Shown: positions 55,377-64,000 of the stretch, in pieces
How positions within the stretch are numbered: the stretch's first letter is position 1
Layout of the letters: each line of letters starts with the position of its first letter
Origin: Hyphomicrobiales bacterium
GTDB lineage: Bacteria; Pseudomonadota; Alphaproteobacteria; Rhizobiales; Beijerinckiaceae
Length of the DNA stretch: 64,000 nt
Assembly: GCA_004144595.1 (NCBI GenBank)
Contig: SEEM01000011.1
Location: 25,508 to 89,507 of the forward strand
Direction: 5' to 3'
Program-made: the position numbers and the translations under genes
Notes under the pieces: model-generated
Databases searched by the model: none
What the model was told of the DNA's origin: nothing
Seen by the model: only the letters and a program-made list of their open reading frames with translations

Positions 55377-56243
55377 ATGACCACTCATTTCGACCTCGCC
55401 GCGCTCGGCATGCTGGTGGCCGTGGCCGAGACCGGCGGCTTCACCGCGGCGAGCGCCCGGCTCGGCCGGACGCAATCGGCGATCTCGGTGCGCATCCAGG
55501 ACCTGGAGAACCAGCTCGGTCACAAGCTGCTGGAGCGCTCTCGCCGTGGCGTGACGCCGACGGATGCCGGCGAGCGCCTGATCGCCCATGCCCGGCGTCT
55601 GCTCGCGGTCGAGCGCGAGGCTCTGGCCGATCTCGCCGGCGAGACGCCGACCGGACGCCTGCGCATCGGCGTGCCCGACGATTACATGGATGCCTATCTC
55701 AGGCCGCTGATCGCGCGTTTTGCCGTCGAGCATCCCAAGGTCGAGCTCGAGGTGCATTGCGATCTCTCGAAGCGGATCGAGCCGGCGCTCAAGGCCGGCG
55801 ATCTCGATCTCGCCGTGGTCTCGCAGGACCCGAGCCGGCCGATGGGCGAAGTGCTCCGGCGTGAGCCGGTGATCTGGGTCGCGGCGCGTGGCCACCGGCC
55901 GGAGCTGCAGGAGACGCTGCCGCTCGCCCTGTTCTCCGAGGGCTGCCGGGCACGCTCGCGCGTGCTCGGGGCGCTCAGCAGCGCGGGCAAGGCGTATCGG
56001 CTGGTGTTTTCCTGCTCGCATACGTCTGGCGTGCTCTCGGCGGTGGAGGGTGGCTTCTGCGTCACCGCGATCACGGAAAGCGCCGTGCCGCCCTCGCTGC
56101 GCCGTCTCGGTGCGGCCGACGGGCTGCCGCCGCTGTTCGAACTGACGGTCGGGCTGATCATGGCGCCGCGCCCCGGGCTCGCGGCCCAGCGATTCGCGGA
56201 TGCGCTCCGCGAAGAGATGAGTGCTTTCCGGCAGGCGGCGTGA
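55377..56243 (+). CDS. LysR-family transcriptional regulator
   Basis: 288 aa. N-terminal winged helix (about 7-65): LGMLVAVAETGGFTAASARLGRTQSAISVRIQDLENQLGHKLLERS, followed by the co-inducer domain with LRIGVPDDYMDAYLRPLIARF. AAGGAGG lies about 7 nt before ATG 55377. Expected to control the divergent EamA transporter. Inducer unknown. Confidence 0.92.
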   Translation: MTTHFDLAALGMLVAVAETGGFTAASARLGRTQSAISVRIQDLENQLGHKLLERSRRGVTPTDAGERLIAHARRLLAVEREALADLAGETPTGRLRIGVPDDYMDAYLRPLIARFAVEHPKVELEVHCDLSKRIEPALKAGDLDLAVVSQDPSRPMGEVLRREPVIWVAARGHRPELQETLPLALFSEGCRARSRVLGALSSAGKAYRLVFSCSHTSGVLSAVEGGFCVTAITESAVPPSLRRLGAADGLPPLFELTVGLIMAPRPGLAAQRFADALREEMSAFRQAA

Positions 56244-56281
56244 TCCTGTCCATTGCCCTTTCCTCCGCTCATCACTAGTGA

Positions 56282-57348
<1,067 letters not shown>

Positions 57349-57370
57349 GAGCCTTGCGAGCACTCTGCGC

Positions 57371-58507
57371 TCAGATCAGGGCTCCGCGCGCTGCGACCGG
57401 CCAGAGCGCCTCGACATGGGCATCGGGACCGTGCAGGCCGCGGACGCAGACATACCAGTCGTGCAGGTTGACGGTCGGGTCGCAATGGCCGGGGATCAGC
57501 AGCAGGCGATCGCCGCGATGCGGCACCGCGACCGGGTCACCGGTCAGTACGCCGTGCTCGTCCGAGGGTTTCGTATAGATCACGCCCTCACGGCGGAAGG
57601 GCACGGGCATGCCGGAATCCACCGCCGCCGACTTGTGGCCGGCATCGACGATGGCGCGGTCCGGCACCGGCTTGCTCATCACGCCGGCGAGGACGAAGAG
57701 CGCGTGCTCGAAGCTGCGGAAGGGCGTGCCGTCGGCCTGCCGGTTGCGGGCGTAATCGGCATCCATGAAGATGTACGAACCGGGCTGGATCTCGTTCCAG
57801 ATGCCGGATTGGGTCTCGAGCTCATGGGTGCCGGTGCCGGCGCCGGTGACGACTTCGCATTTCAGGCCGGCATGGCTCAGCCGTTCGACCGTGTTGCGGG
57901 CGGCGAGCCCGGCCCGCTCGATCGCCTCGCGGCGCTCGTCGATCGAGCGCATATGCTGGGCCGAGCCGTGATAGGCGTGAATGCCGGCGAAGCGCAGGGT
58001 GTTGGAACGCGCGATGGCTTCGGCCAGCCGCACCGCGCCTTCTCCGGGCGCGACGCCGCAGCGCCGGCCGCCGACATCGATCTCGACATAGACGTCGAGC
58101 GTCACGTCGTTGCGGGCCGCGGCCTCCGCCGCCTCGCGCACGCCGTCGGGATGATCGACGCAGAGGCCGATCTTCGCGCTGCGGGCGAGGCGCGCGAGGC
58201 GGTCGAGCTTGGCCGCACCGACGATCTCGTTGGTGACCAGCACGTCGCCGACGCCGCCTGCCACCAGCACTTCCGCCTCACCGACCTTCTGGCAGCACTG
58301 CCCGACCGCGCCATGGGCGATCTGGCGCAGCGCGATCTCCGGGCTCTTATGCGACTTGGCATGGGGCCGGAGCCGGATGCCATGGGCCTGGGTGAAAGCC
58401 GCCATGGCAACGAGATTGCGCTCGAACGCGTCGAGATCAAGCACGAGGGCGGGGGTTTCGATCTCGGCGAAGCTCTGGCCGGGCTGGGCCGGCGGGGATA
58501 GCGGCAT
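57371..58507 (-). CDS. D-threonine aldolase/3-hydroxy-D-aspartate aldolase-family PLP enzyme
   Basis: 378 aa alanine-racemase-fold (DSD1-type) enzyme. PLP Lys in RLRPHAKSHKSPEIA; later GIHAYHGSAQH, TGAGTGTHELE, and the metal-binding C-terminal region around VPHRGDRLLLIPGHCDPTVNLHD. Related proteins are D-threonine aldolase, 3-hydroxy-D-aspartate aldolase (BhcC) and D-serine dehydratase; the exact one cannot be told by eye. AGGAG 5 nt before ATG 58507 decides the start. Convergent with obgE. Confidence 0.85.
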   Translation of the reverse strand: MPLSPPAQPGQSFAEIETPALVLDLDAFERNLVAMAAFTQAHGIRLRPHAKSHKSPEIALRQIAHGAVGQCCQKVGEAEVLVAGGVGDVLVTNEIVGAAKLDRLARLARSAKIGLCVDHPDGVREAAEAAARNDVTLDVYVEIDVGGRRCGVAPGEGAVRLAEAIARSNTLRFAGIHAYHGSAQHMRSIDERREAIERAGLAARNTVERLSHAGLKCEVVTGAGTGTHELETQSGIWNEIQPGSYIFMDADYARNRQADGTPFRSFEHALFVLAGVMSKPVPDRAIVDAGHKSAAVDSGMPVPFRREGVIYTKPSDEHGVLTGDPVAVPHRGDRLLLIPGHCDPTVNLHDWYVCVRGLHGPDAHVEALWPVAARGALI

Positions 58508-58627
58508 GAAGTCTCCTGAGTCGGTTGTGGCCATGGGAAGACAGCTTCGTGTCTTGAGCAAGGCCCCTCTTTCGGGCCCCGGCATGCGCCAGTGGCGCTT
58601 GCCGGCCTGTCATGATAGGCCCCGGCC

Positions 58628-60448
58628 ATGAAGATCGGCCGCGTCACCGACGACACCCTCGCGCTCTTTGCCCGTGTCTGGCGCGAGCAGATCAGGTCCT
58701 ATCTCCCTCAGATGCTGATGATTCTCGGCCTCGTCGTGGTCATCGCCGCGACGACGAGCTTCTATCCGCTGCTGATCAAGGCGGCGTTCGACGCCTTCGC
58801 CGACCCGTTGACCGCCGAATCGACCGGCTTCGTCCGGCGCATGGAGCGGCTGGTCTCGAAGTCGATCGGCTTCGACATCGGCGTCATCAACGCGGTCGCG
58901 ACCGTCGTCGTCATCGTTACCGCGATCAAGGGCTTCTCGCTGCTGGCCCAGACGGTGATGACCAACAATGTCGTCAGCCGCATCGAGGCGGAGATGCAGA
59001 CGGCGCTCTACGGCCATCTGATCGATGCCGATCTCGCGCAATTGCAGCGGGAGAATCCCGCTTCCCTCACCCAGCGCTTCACCACCGACTTCACCTTCGT
59101 CAAGGAAGCGCTGACGCGCATCGTCAACATCGCCATCCGCGACGTCGTCACCGCGTTAGCCCTCGTCGGGGCTCTGATCTGGATCGACTGGCAGATGACG
59201 CTGGTCGTGCTCCTGATCGCACCGGTGGTCGCCCATCCGATCGGCCGGATCGGCCGGAAGCTGCGCCGAATGGCCAGCTCACAGCAGGAGCAGACCGGCC
59301 TGATGGCCAATCTCGTCACCGAGAGCCTGCAGGGCGCCCGCGTCGCCAAGACCGACCGGCTCGAGCCTTATCTCAAGACGCGGGCCGCCAACGCTTTCGA
59401 GACAATCCGGGCGCTGAAGATGAAGGCGGCCAATGCGCGTGGGCGGCTCGATCCGCTGCTCGAGGTCGGCGGCGGCATCGCAGTCGCGGGCGTGCTCGCG
59501 GCCATCGGCGTGCGCATCACCTCCGGCAATTCGACGGTCGGCGATTTCACCGGCTATGTCTCGGCGCTGTTGCTCGCGGCCCAGCCGATGCGCTCGCTCG
59601 GCAATCTCAACGCCATCGTCCAGGAGGCCGGGGCCTCGCTGAAGCGCTATTACGCGCTGATGGACGAGAAGCCGCGGGTTTTCGACCGGCCGGAGGCTAA
59701 GCCGCTGACCGTCACGGCCGGCGAGGTCGCCTTCCGCCATCTGCGCTTCCGCTATCGCGAGGACCAGCGCGCGCTTGAAGGCATCGATCTCGTCGCGCAG
59801 GGCGGCAAGACCATGGCGCTGGTCGGCCGCTCGGGCTCGGGCAAGTCGACGCTGCTTGCGCTGGTGCCGCGTCTCTACGACCCCACCGAGGGCCGTATCG
59901 AGATCGACGGGCAGGATCTGTGCGACGTCACGCTGAGGAGCCTGCGCCGGCAAGTCGGCGTGGTCAGCCAGGATGTCGTGCTGTTCGACGACAGCGTGCG
60001 GGCGAACATCGCCTTCGGGCGGCCGGATGCCTCGCTGGACGAGATCGTCGCCGCGGCGAAGGGGGCTGCCGCGCATGACTTCATCATGGCGATGCCGGGC
60101 GGCTACGACGCGCCCGTCGGCGAGCGCGGCCACAAGCTCTCGGGCGGCGAGCGCCAGCGGATCGCGATCGCGCGCGCCATCCTGAAGAACGCGCCGATCC
60201 TGCTGCTCGACGAGGCGACGAGCGCGCTCGACACCGAATCCGAGCGGCTCGTCCAGCAGGCGCTGGCGACTTTGATGAAGGGGCGCACCACCCTCGTCAT
60301 CGCGCACCGGCTCTCGACCATCCGCGAAGCCGACATGATCGTGGTCATGGACGAGGGCAAGGTCGTCGAGACCGGCAGCCACGACGAACTCTTGGTCCGC
60401 GACGGCGCCTATGCGCGGCTGCACCGGATGCAGTTTCTGGAGGGCTGA
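58628..60448 (+). CDS. ABC exporter, fused permease and ATPase (MsbA-like)
   Basis: 606 aa. Transmembrane domain (about 20-330, six helices), then the nucleotide-binding domain with Walker A GRSGSGKST, SQDVVLFDDSV (Q-loop), signature LSGGERQRIAIARAIL, Walker B ILLLDEATSALD and switch His in VIAHRLST. A homodimeric lipid or drug flippase/exporter. The substrate is undefined; MsbA-like lipid A transport or multidrug export are the usual annotations. No clear ribosome site precedes ATG 58628. Confidence 0.93.
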   Translation: MKIGRVTDDTLALFARVWREQIRSYLPQMLMILGLVVVIAATTSFYPLLIKAAFDAFADPLTAESTGFVRRMERLVSKSIGFDIGVINAVATVVVIVTAIKGFSLLAQTVMTNNVVSRIEAEMQTALYGHLIDADLAQLQRENPASLTQRFTTDFTFVKEALTRIVNIAIRDVVTALALVGALIWIDWQMTLVVLLIAPVVAHPIGRIGRKLRRMASSQQEQTGLMANLVTESLQGARVAKTDRLEPYLKTRAANAFETIRALKMKAANARGRLDPLLEVGGGIAVAGVLAAIGVRITSGNSTVGDFTGYVSALLLAAQPMRSLGNLNAIVQEAGASLKRYYALMDEKPRVFDRPEAKPLTVTAGEVAFRHLRFRYREDQRALEGIDLVAQGGKTMALVGRSGSGKSTLLALVPRLYDPTEGRIEIDGQDLCDVTLRSLRRQVGVVSQDVVLFDDSVRANIAFGRPDASLDEIVAAAKGAAAHDFIMAMPGGYDAPVGERGHKLSGGERQRIAIARAILKNAPILLLDEATSALDTESERLVQQALATLMKGRTTLVIAHRLSTIREADMIVVMDEGKVVETGSHDELLVRDGAYARLHRMQFLEG

Positions 60449-60477
60449 GCCTGCCATCGTTCCAGGCCATGACAGGG

Positions 60478-60568
60478 GTCATTCTCGGGCTCGACCCGAG
60501 AATCTGCGGAAAGATGGGCGCGAGATCCTCATTCTGCCTGAGATGCTCGGGTCGAGCCCGAGCATGAC
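60478..60568. repeat. 91-bp inverted repeat of nested palindromes after the ABC exporter
   Basis: Arms 60478-60505 and 60541-60568 (28 bp each) match at 26 positions. Each arm is nearly self-complementary too (CTCGGG-CTCGA-CCCGAG type). The GTCAT...ATGAC ends resemble those of the repeat at 35706-35839. It lies between convergent genes, 30 bp after the exporter and 18 bp before the surE stop. Confidence 0.85.
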
Positions 60569-60586
60569 GGCGAGGCTGGCTCGGGT

Positions 60587-61351
60587 TCAGCCCAGCGGCT
60601 GCTTCAGCGCATCGTTAAGCTCGGCGGCAAAACCCGCATCCAGCGGTGCGCCGTCGCTCCAGCAATGGCGGACGATGGCGATGCGGCCTGAATCGATCAG
60701 GCTGTTCTCGTCGCCCGGGCGGCTGGTGTGCGGCCGGCCGCGCCGGATGCGCCAGGTGATCCGGTCGGCCTCCTCCGAGACGATATCGGCGGCGCCTGCG
60801 ATCTTGTCGCGGCCGATGCCGGCGAGGCCCACCTCCGCCGGCAGGTCCTTCGGCAGATTGACGCTTAGGAACGTGCCCTCTCGGGTCCATTGCGCGCGCG
60901 TCCGCCAGAGGTTTTCGATCAGTGCCGCCAGCGCCGCGACATCGCGCTCTTCCGAAGCTCCGCCCTTGGTGCGCGAGAAGCCGATGGCCGGGAGATTCCA
61001 GAAGCTTGCCTCGCGGGCGATCGAGAGCGTGCCGGAATAGGCGGCGTCTTCTGCGGCATTGCGCCCGTCATTGACCCCGGAAAGCACGAGATCGGGCTGA
61101 TGGCCCTCGCGAAAGAGCACCGTCATGGCTGCGACGACGCAGTCGGCCGGCGTGCCGTTCAGCGCGTAGACCTGTGGCTCGCGCCGGCTGAGCGTCAATT
61201 CCCGATCGAAGGAGAGGTGGTGGCTTGCGGCCGTCCATTTCCGCTCGGGCGCGACGACCCAGATATCGGACGCGACGCGCGTGGCGGCGCGGCGCAGCAG
61301 GGCGATGCCGGGAGCGTCGATGCCGTCGTCATTGGCGATGAGGATGCGCAT
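60587..61351 (-). CDS. surE: SurE-family 5'/3'-nucleotidase
   Basis: 254 aa. Metal site NDDGIDAPGI at residue 7, VVAPERKWTAASHHLSF, the conserved GTPADCVVAA and VLSGVNDGRNAAEDAAYSGTLSIAREA motif. Hydrolyses nucleoside monophosphates and other phosphate esters. The usual alphaproteobacterial surE lies next to serS/pcm; this copy instead follows a metallo-hydrolase by 3 bp, downstream of an ABC importer, suggesting a specialised role. Confidence 0.9.
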   Translation of the reverse strand: MRILIANDDGIDAPGIALLRRAATRVASDIWVVAPERKWTAASHHLSFDRELTLSRREPQVYALNGTPADCVVAAMTVLFREGHQPDLVLSGVNDGRNAAEDAAYSGTLSIAREASFWNLPAIGFSRTKGGASEERDVAALAALIENLWRTRAQWTREGTFLSVNLPKDLPAEVGLAGIGRDKIAGAADIVSEEADRITWRIRRGRPHTSRPGDENSLIDSGRIAIVRHCWSDGAPLDAGFAAELNDALKQPLG

Positions 61352-61354
61352 GCT

Positions 61355-62500
61355 TCAGATCTCGATGGTGTCGCCGGGCTTGAGACCGGTGACGAGCCTG
61401 GGGATGTCGTTGGCCAACCGGGCCGCGGTCGCGGCATCGCAGGAATGGGCGAGAATGCGGTCGGCGCCGCTCGCCGCCGCGAGCGCGATGTTCTCGGGCA
61501 GCGTCGGGTGGGTCGGGAAGCGCAGCCATTCGGCTTCGCCGGCGGCCAGCATGGTATCGGCAGGGCTGCCTTTCGGGATGCCGCCGGTCAGCAGGACCGG
61601 ATGGCGCTCGCGGCGGGCCTGCGCGAGCGCGGCCTTGGAGGGGCCGGCGAGGCCCATGCCGTCATCGACGAGCAGGGCTGCGGCCGGCAGGGTGCGTCCT
61701 TCCTCCCAAAGCAGGGCTTCGGCGAAGCGTGCCGACAGGATATCGGCGGCACCGGGCTTCAGCCATGTCGCCGCCGCGATCTGCTGGGCGAGCGCTTCGC
61801 GCATCGCGGGATGAATTGCGAGCGGCGTCTCGATCAGGCCGATCAGTTCGATCGAGCGGCCGGAGAGCGGCGTTGGCAGAACAGCGCCCTCGGGATGGGC
61901 CGCGAGCCAGCGCCTGATGGCGGCGCCGCGTTCGACGGCGGGGATGCGATCGGTGCCATAGGACGCATCGACCAGCAGAAGGTCGGAAGGCGGCAGCGCG
62001 TCCATCGCCAGGACCGGGCTATCCGGCACGACGTCGCCGCAATAGCCAAGGCTGCGGCCATCCGCGCTGAGATGACACCAGATGCCGCCGACGACATGGC
62101 CGCTGCGGCCGGTGCGGACCGCGATCGAGCCGAGCGCGAAATCGGCGCCGGGGGCGATGATCTCGACAGGGGCCTGTCGCGCGAGTGCCCGCTCTTCAGG
62201 CGTCGCATAGGCGGCGAGCGTGGCATCCGTCTCGGCGGCGGATTCCACGGTCATCAGGATGCGGCCGGAAAAGCCGTTGGCGAGGCCCCAGCCAAGCGCA
62301 GCGACATGGTCCTCATGGGCGTGGGTCACGATGATCGCGTCGGTGCGCTCGAGTTCGGCCCGCGTGATCGCCGGGTGGTAGGCGGCCCCTCTTGCGCTGG
62401 TGTCGACGCCGGCATCGAGCAGAAGCCGGATTCCGTCGTGCTCGACGCCGATGCAGGTTCGGCCCTTCTCGCCGATCCCGCCGTGAACTGTCAGTTTCAT
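61355..62500 (-). CDS. Metallo-beta-lactamase-fold hydrolase
   Basis: 381 aa. Zinc motif VTHAHEDHVAALG (H-x-H-x-D-H), then GRSGHVVGGIWCHLS and YCGDVVPDSPVL with the bridging Asp, and a C-terminal extension similar to the beta-CASP-like RNase J/ribonuclease Z relatives. It is not a beta-lactamase. It could act on phosphodiesters or nucleotides, given the SurE partner (inference). Start MKLTVHGGIG at 62500. A 10-bp gap follows the ABC ATPase gene. Confidence 0.85.
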   Translation of the reverse strand: MKLTVHGGIGEKGRTCIGVEHDGIRLLLDAGVDTSARGAAYHPAITRAELERTDAIIVTHAHEDHVAALGWGLANGFSGRILMTVESAAETDATLAAYATPEERALARQAPVEIIAPGADFALGSIAVRTGRSGHVVGGIWCHLSADGRSLGYCGDVVPDSPVLAMDALPPSDLLLVDASYGTDRIPAVERGAAIRRWLAAHPEGAVLPTPLSGRSIELIGLIETPLAIHPAMREALAQQIAAATWLKPGAADILSARFAEALLWEEGRTLPAAALLVDDGMGLAGPSKAALAQARRERHPVLLTGGIPKGSPADTMLAAGEAEWLRFPTHPTLPENIALAAASGADRILAHSCDAATAARLANDIPRLVTGLKPGDTIEI

Positions 62501-62510
62501 GCCGACTGTC

Positions 62511-63602
62511 TCACGCGGCCTTATCCAGGGATACGCTCTCCGGAATGATCCAGCCGTCGGTGATGGCGATGCGGATCGCCTCTCCGGCCTGGGCCGGCGC
62601 GGGCTCGGCCGCGTCGAGATGCAGGACGATGTCCGGATTGGCGGCGGGGCGCGCTTCCATGCGGAAGAAGCCACCCTGATAGGACAGGCGCTCGACCGTG
62701 GCGGCGAGGCCGCCTTCGGTCGTCGGCGCGATGCCGATGTCACGGGCGCGCAGGCAGAGCTTGACCTGGCCGGTGACGGCCTGGTCGGGCCGGCAGCGGA
62801 CGAGCGCCTCGACGCCGAGCACGCTGACCTTGCAACGCCCGGCCTGGGGCGAGGAGAGGATCGTGGCCGGCAGCACCATGCCGTCGCCGATGAAGCCGGC
62901 GACGATGGCGTTGGCGGGCTCGCGGAAGAGCAGCGAGGGCGTCGCGAGCTGGAGCAGGCGGCCGCGATCCATCACGGCGATACGGTCGGCGAGCGCCATG
63001 GCCTCAGCCTGGTCATGGGTGATGTAGACCATGGTGGTGCCGGTGCGTTCGTGGAAGCGCGAGAATTCCTCCTCCATGGAGGCGCGCAGATGAACGTCGA
63101 GATTGGCGAGCGGCTCGTCGAGCAGCACCAGAGAAGGCTCGGTGACGAGGCAGCGGGCGAGCGCGACGCGCTGGCGCTGGCCGCCGGAGAGGAGGCCCGG
63201 CCTCCGCTCGGCGAAACCGTTCAGGCCGACGAGATCGAGAGCGGCGGCGACGCGCCCGGCCCGCTCGGGATCGCGCACGCCGGCTACGGTCAGGCCGTAG
63301 GCGACGTTCTCCGCCACCGTCATATGCGGCCAGAGCGCGTAGGACTGGAAGACAATGCCGAGCTTGCGGTGTTCCGGCGGGATATGGGTTTGCGCCGAGG
63401 AGACCAGCCGGTCGCCGATGCGGATCTGGCCGCCGTCGAGCTTGTCGAAGCCGGCGATCTGGCGCAGCAGCGTGGTCTTGCCGCAGCCGGAGGGGCCGAG
63501 CACGGCCAGGAACTCGCCGTCCTCGACCGCGATCGAGACATCGTCGAGCGCGAGATAGGAGCCGAAGCGCTTCTGCGCGCGGTCGATGGTCAGTCGCGCC
63601 AC
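62511..63602 (-). CDS. ABC importer ATP-binding protein (Fe3+/spermidine/phosphonate type)
   Basis: 363 aa. Walker A GPSGCGKTT, Q-loop VFQSYALWPHMTV, signature LSGGQRQRVALARCL, Walker B VLLDEPLANLDVHLR, switch His in YITHDQAEAMAL, then a TOBE-type regulatory domain (about 240-350). It starts with GTG 63602, overlapping the permease stop by 13 bp, with GGGAG 7 nt upstream. Belongs to the Fbp/Pot/PhnT class of importers. Solute undetermined. Confidence 0.93.
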   Translation of the reverse strand: MARLTIDRAQKRFGSYLALDDVSIAVEDGEFLAVLGPSGCGKTTLLRQIAGFDKLDGGQIRIGDRLVSSAQTHIPPEHRKLGIVFQSYALWPHMTVAENVAYGLTVAGVRDPERAGRVAAALDLVGLNGFAERRPGLLSGGQRQRVALARCLVTEPSLVLLDEPLANLDVHLRASMEEEFSRFHERTGTTMVYITHDQAEAMALADRIAVMDRGRLLQLATPSLLFREPANAIVAGFIGDGMVLPATILSSPQAGRCKVSVLGVEALVRCRPDQAVTGQVKLCLRARDIGIAPTTEGGLAATVERLSYQGGFFRMEARPAANPDIVLHLDAAEPAPAQAGEAIRIAITDGWIIPESVSLDKAA

Positions 63603-64000
63603 GGCAGGACTCCCTGGGGCAATTTCTGGGCGAAGAGGGTGGTGGACGCCATCAGGCCGATCGTGACGATGACGGTCACGGCCGCCAGCGCCGAGGCATA
63701 GGTGGAATCGCCGCCCTGCTCGAAGGAGAAGACGACGACGCCGAGCGTCTCGGCGCCCGACGACCAGAGCAGGGCCGAAACGGTGAGCTCGTTGAAGGCG
63801 GTGAGGAAGACCAAGAGTGCGCCCGCGACGGCGGCCGGCGCGACGAGCGGAAAGATGATGGTGACGAGCCGGCGCGGCAGGCCGGCGCCGGCGATCTGGG
63901 CCGCCTCCTCCAGCGTGCGGTCGATCTGGAGATAGCCGCTGATGACCGGACGCAGGCCCAGCACGAGGAAACGGGCGAGATAGGCGAAGACGATGATCCA
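63590..64000 (-). CDS. ABC importer permease, C-terminal part (partial)
   Basis: 137 codons visible, open to the right edge. Contains the EAA-type coupling loop DRTLEEAAQIAGAGLPRRLVTIIFPL, between helices WIIVFAYLARFLVLGLRPV (upstream) and VAPAAVAGALLVFLTAFNELTVSALLW, and a final helix VTVIVTIGLMASTTLF. It is the inner-membrane subunit of the importer, with its binding-protein gene expected upstream outside the window. It heads the permease-ATPase-MBL-SurE transcript seen here. Confidence 0.92.
   Translation of the reverse strand, partial: WIIVFAYLARFLVLGLRPVISGYLQIDRTLEEAAQIAGAGLPRRLVTIIFPLVAPAAVAGALLVFLTAFNELTVSALLWSSGAETLGVVVFSFEQGGDSTYASALAAVTVIVTIGLMASTTLFAQKLPQGVLPWRD

Overview
The window is a GC-rich stretch of chromosome, densely packed with genes. 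It fits a free-living alphaproteobacterium of the order Hyphomicrobiales, probably Bosea or a close relative. The evidence for this is gene content rather than a database match: sdhCDAB in the alphaproteobacterial order, a DUF1674 SDH assembly factor, a mesaconyl-CoA hydratase-type tandem MaoC protein, FixJ-family regulators, an hmu/hut heme-uptake locus, and a toxin-like N-terminus of the YNPNQPRVP...GGQW type. I see no tRNA, rRNA, insertion sequence, prophage or CRISPR array.

Layout. 1-5.6 kb (+): a catabolic cluster with the end of a thiolase, its Zn-ribbon/OB-fold partner, a fumarylacetoacetase-family hydrolase, a class III CoA-transferase, the two membrane subunits of a tripartite tricarboxylate transporter (TctB, TctA) and a NodB-like deacetylase. 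5.7-8.3 kb (-): an MFS exporter and an exported alpha/beta hydrolase. 8.4-16.3 kb: a stress module. A PAS histidine kinase, a FixJ-type regulator and a lone receiver are divergent from dps, a peroxiredoxin, a DsbA-like oxidoreductase, a bicupin oxalate decarboxylase and a cyclic-nucleotide-domain flavoprotein. 16.4-28.3 kb: mainly housekeeping (ybaK, ltrA, purH, a heparinase-like protein, rsmB, htpX, an SDH assembly factor, a hydroxyacid dehydrogenase, an L,D-transpeptidase).

28.5-32.6 kb: heme acquisition. hmuTUV is divergent from an IsdG-like heme monooxygenase and hutX, with a long palindrome in the shared promoter region. 32.8-39.7 kb: a flippase, a phosphatase, ppa, a CitE-like lyase, an unusual in-frame DUF429-PLP dehydratase fusion and a mesaconyl-CoA hydratase. 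39.9-43.3 kb: sdhCDAB. 43.3-51.3 kb: a GFA protein, an amino-acid oxidoreductase with a class I amidotransferase, and a TetR-controlled RND efflux pump whose operator is a perfect 22-bp palindrome.

51.3-53.1 kb: the clearest accessory island, an apparently intact immunity-like gene next to a nuclease-type toxin gene broken by a frameshift and an amber stop. 53.1-64 kb: HxlR/reductase and EamA/LysR divergent pairs, obgE, a D-threonine aldolase-family enzyme, an MsbA-like ABC exporter, and an ABC-importer/metallo-hydrolase/SurE operon running off the right edge.

The strongest leads for something undescribed are the decayed toxin-immunity module (51.3-53.1 kb), the DUF429-dehydratase fusion (36.9-38.6 kb), the heme-locus palindrome (31.5 kb) and the CxxC-less flavoprotein in the stress operon (14.6-16.3 kb). 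Two long inverted repeats (35.7 and 60.5 kb) and several hairpins that include stop codons are the main non-coding structures.
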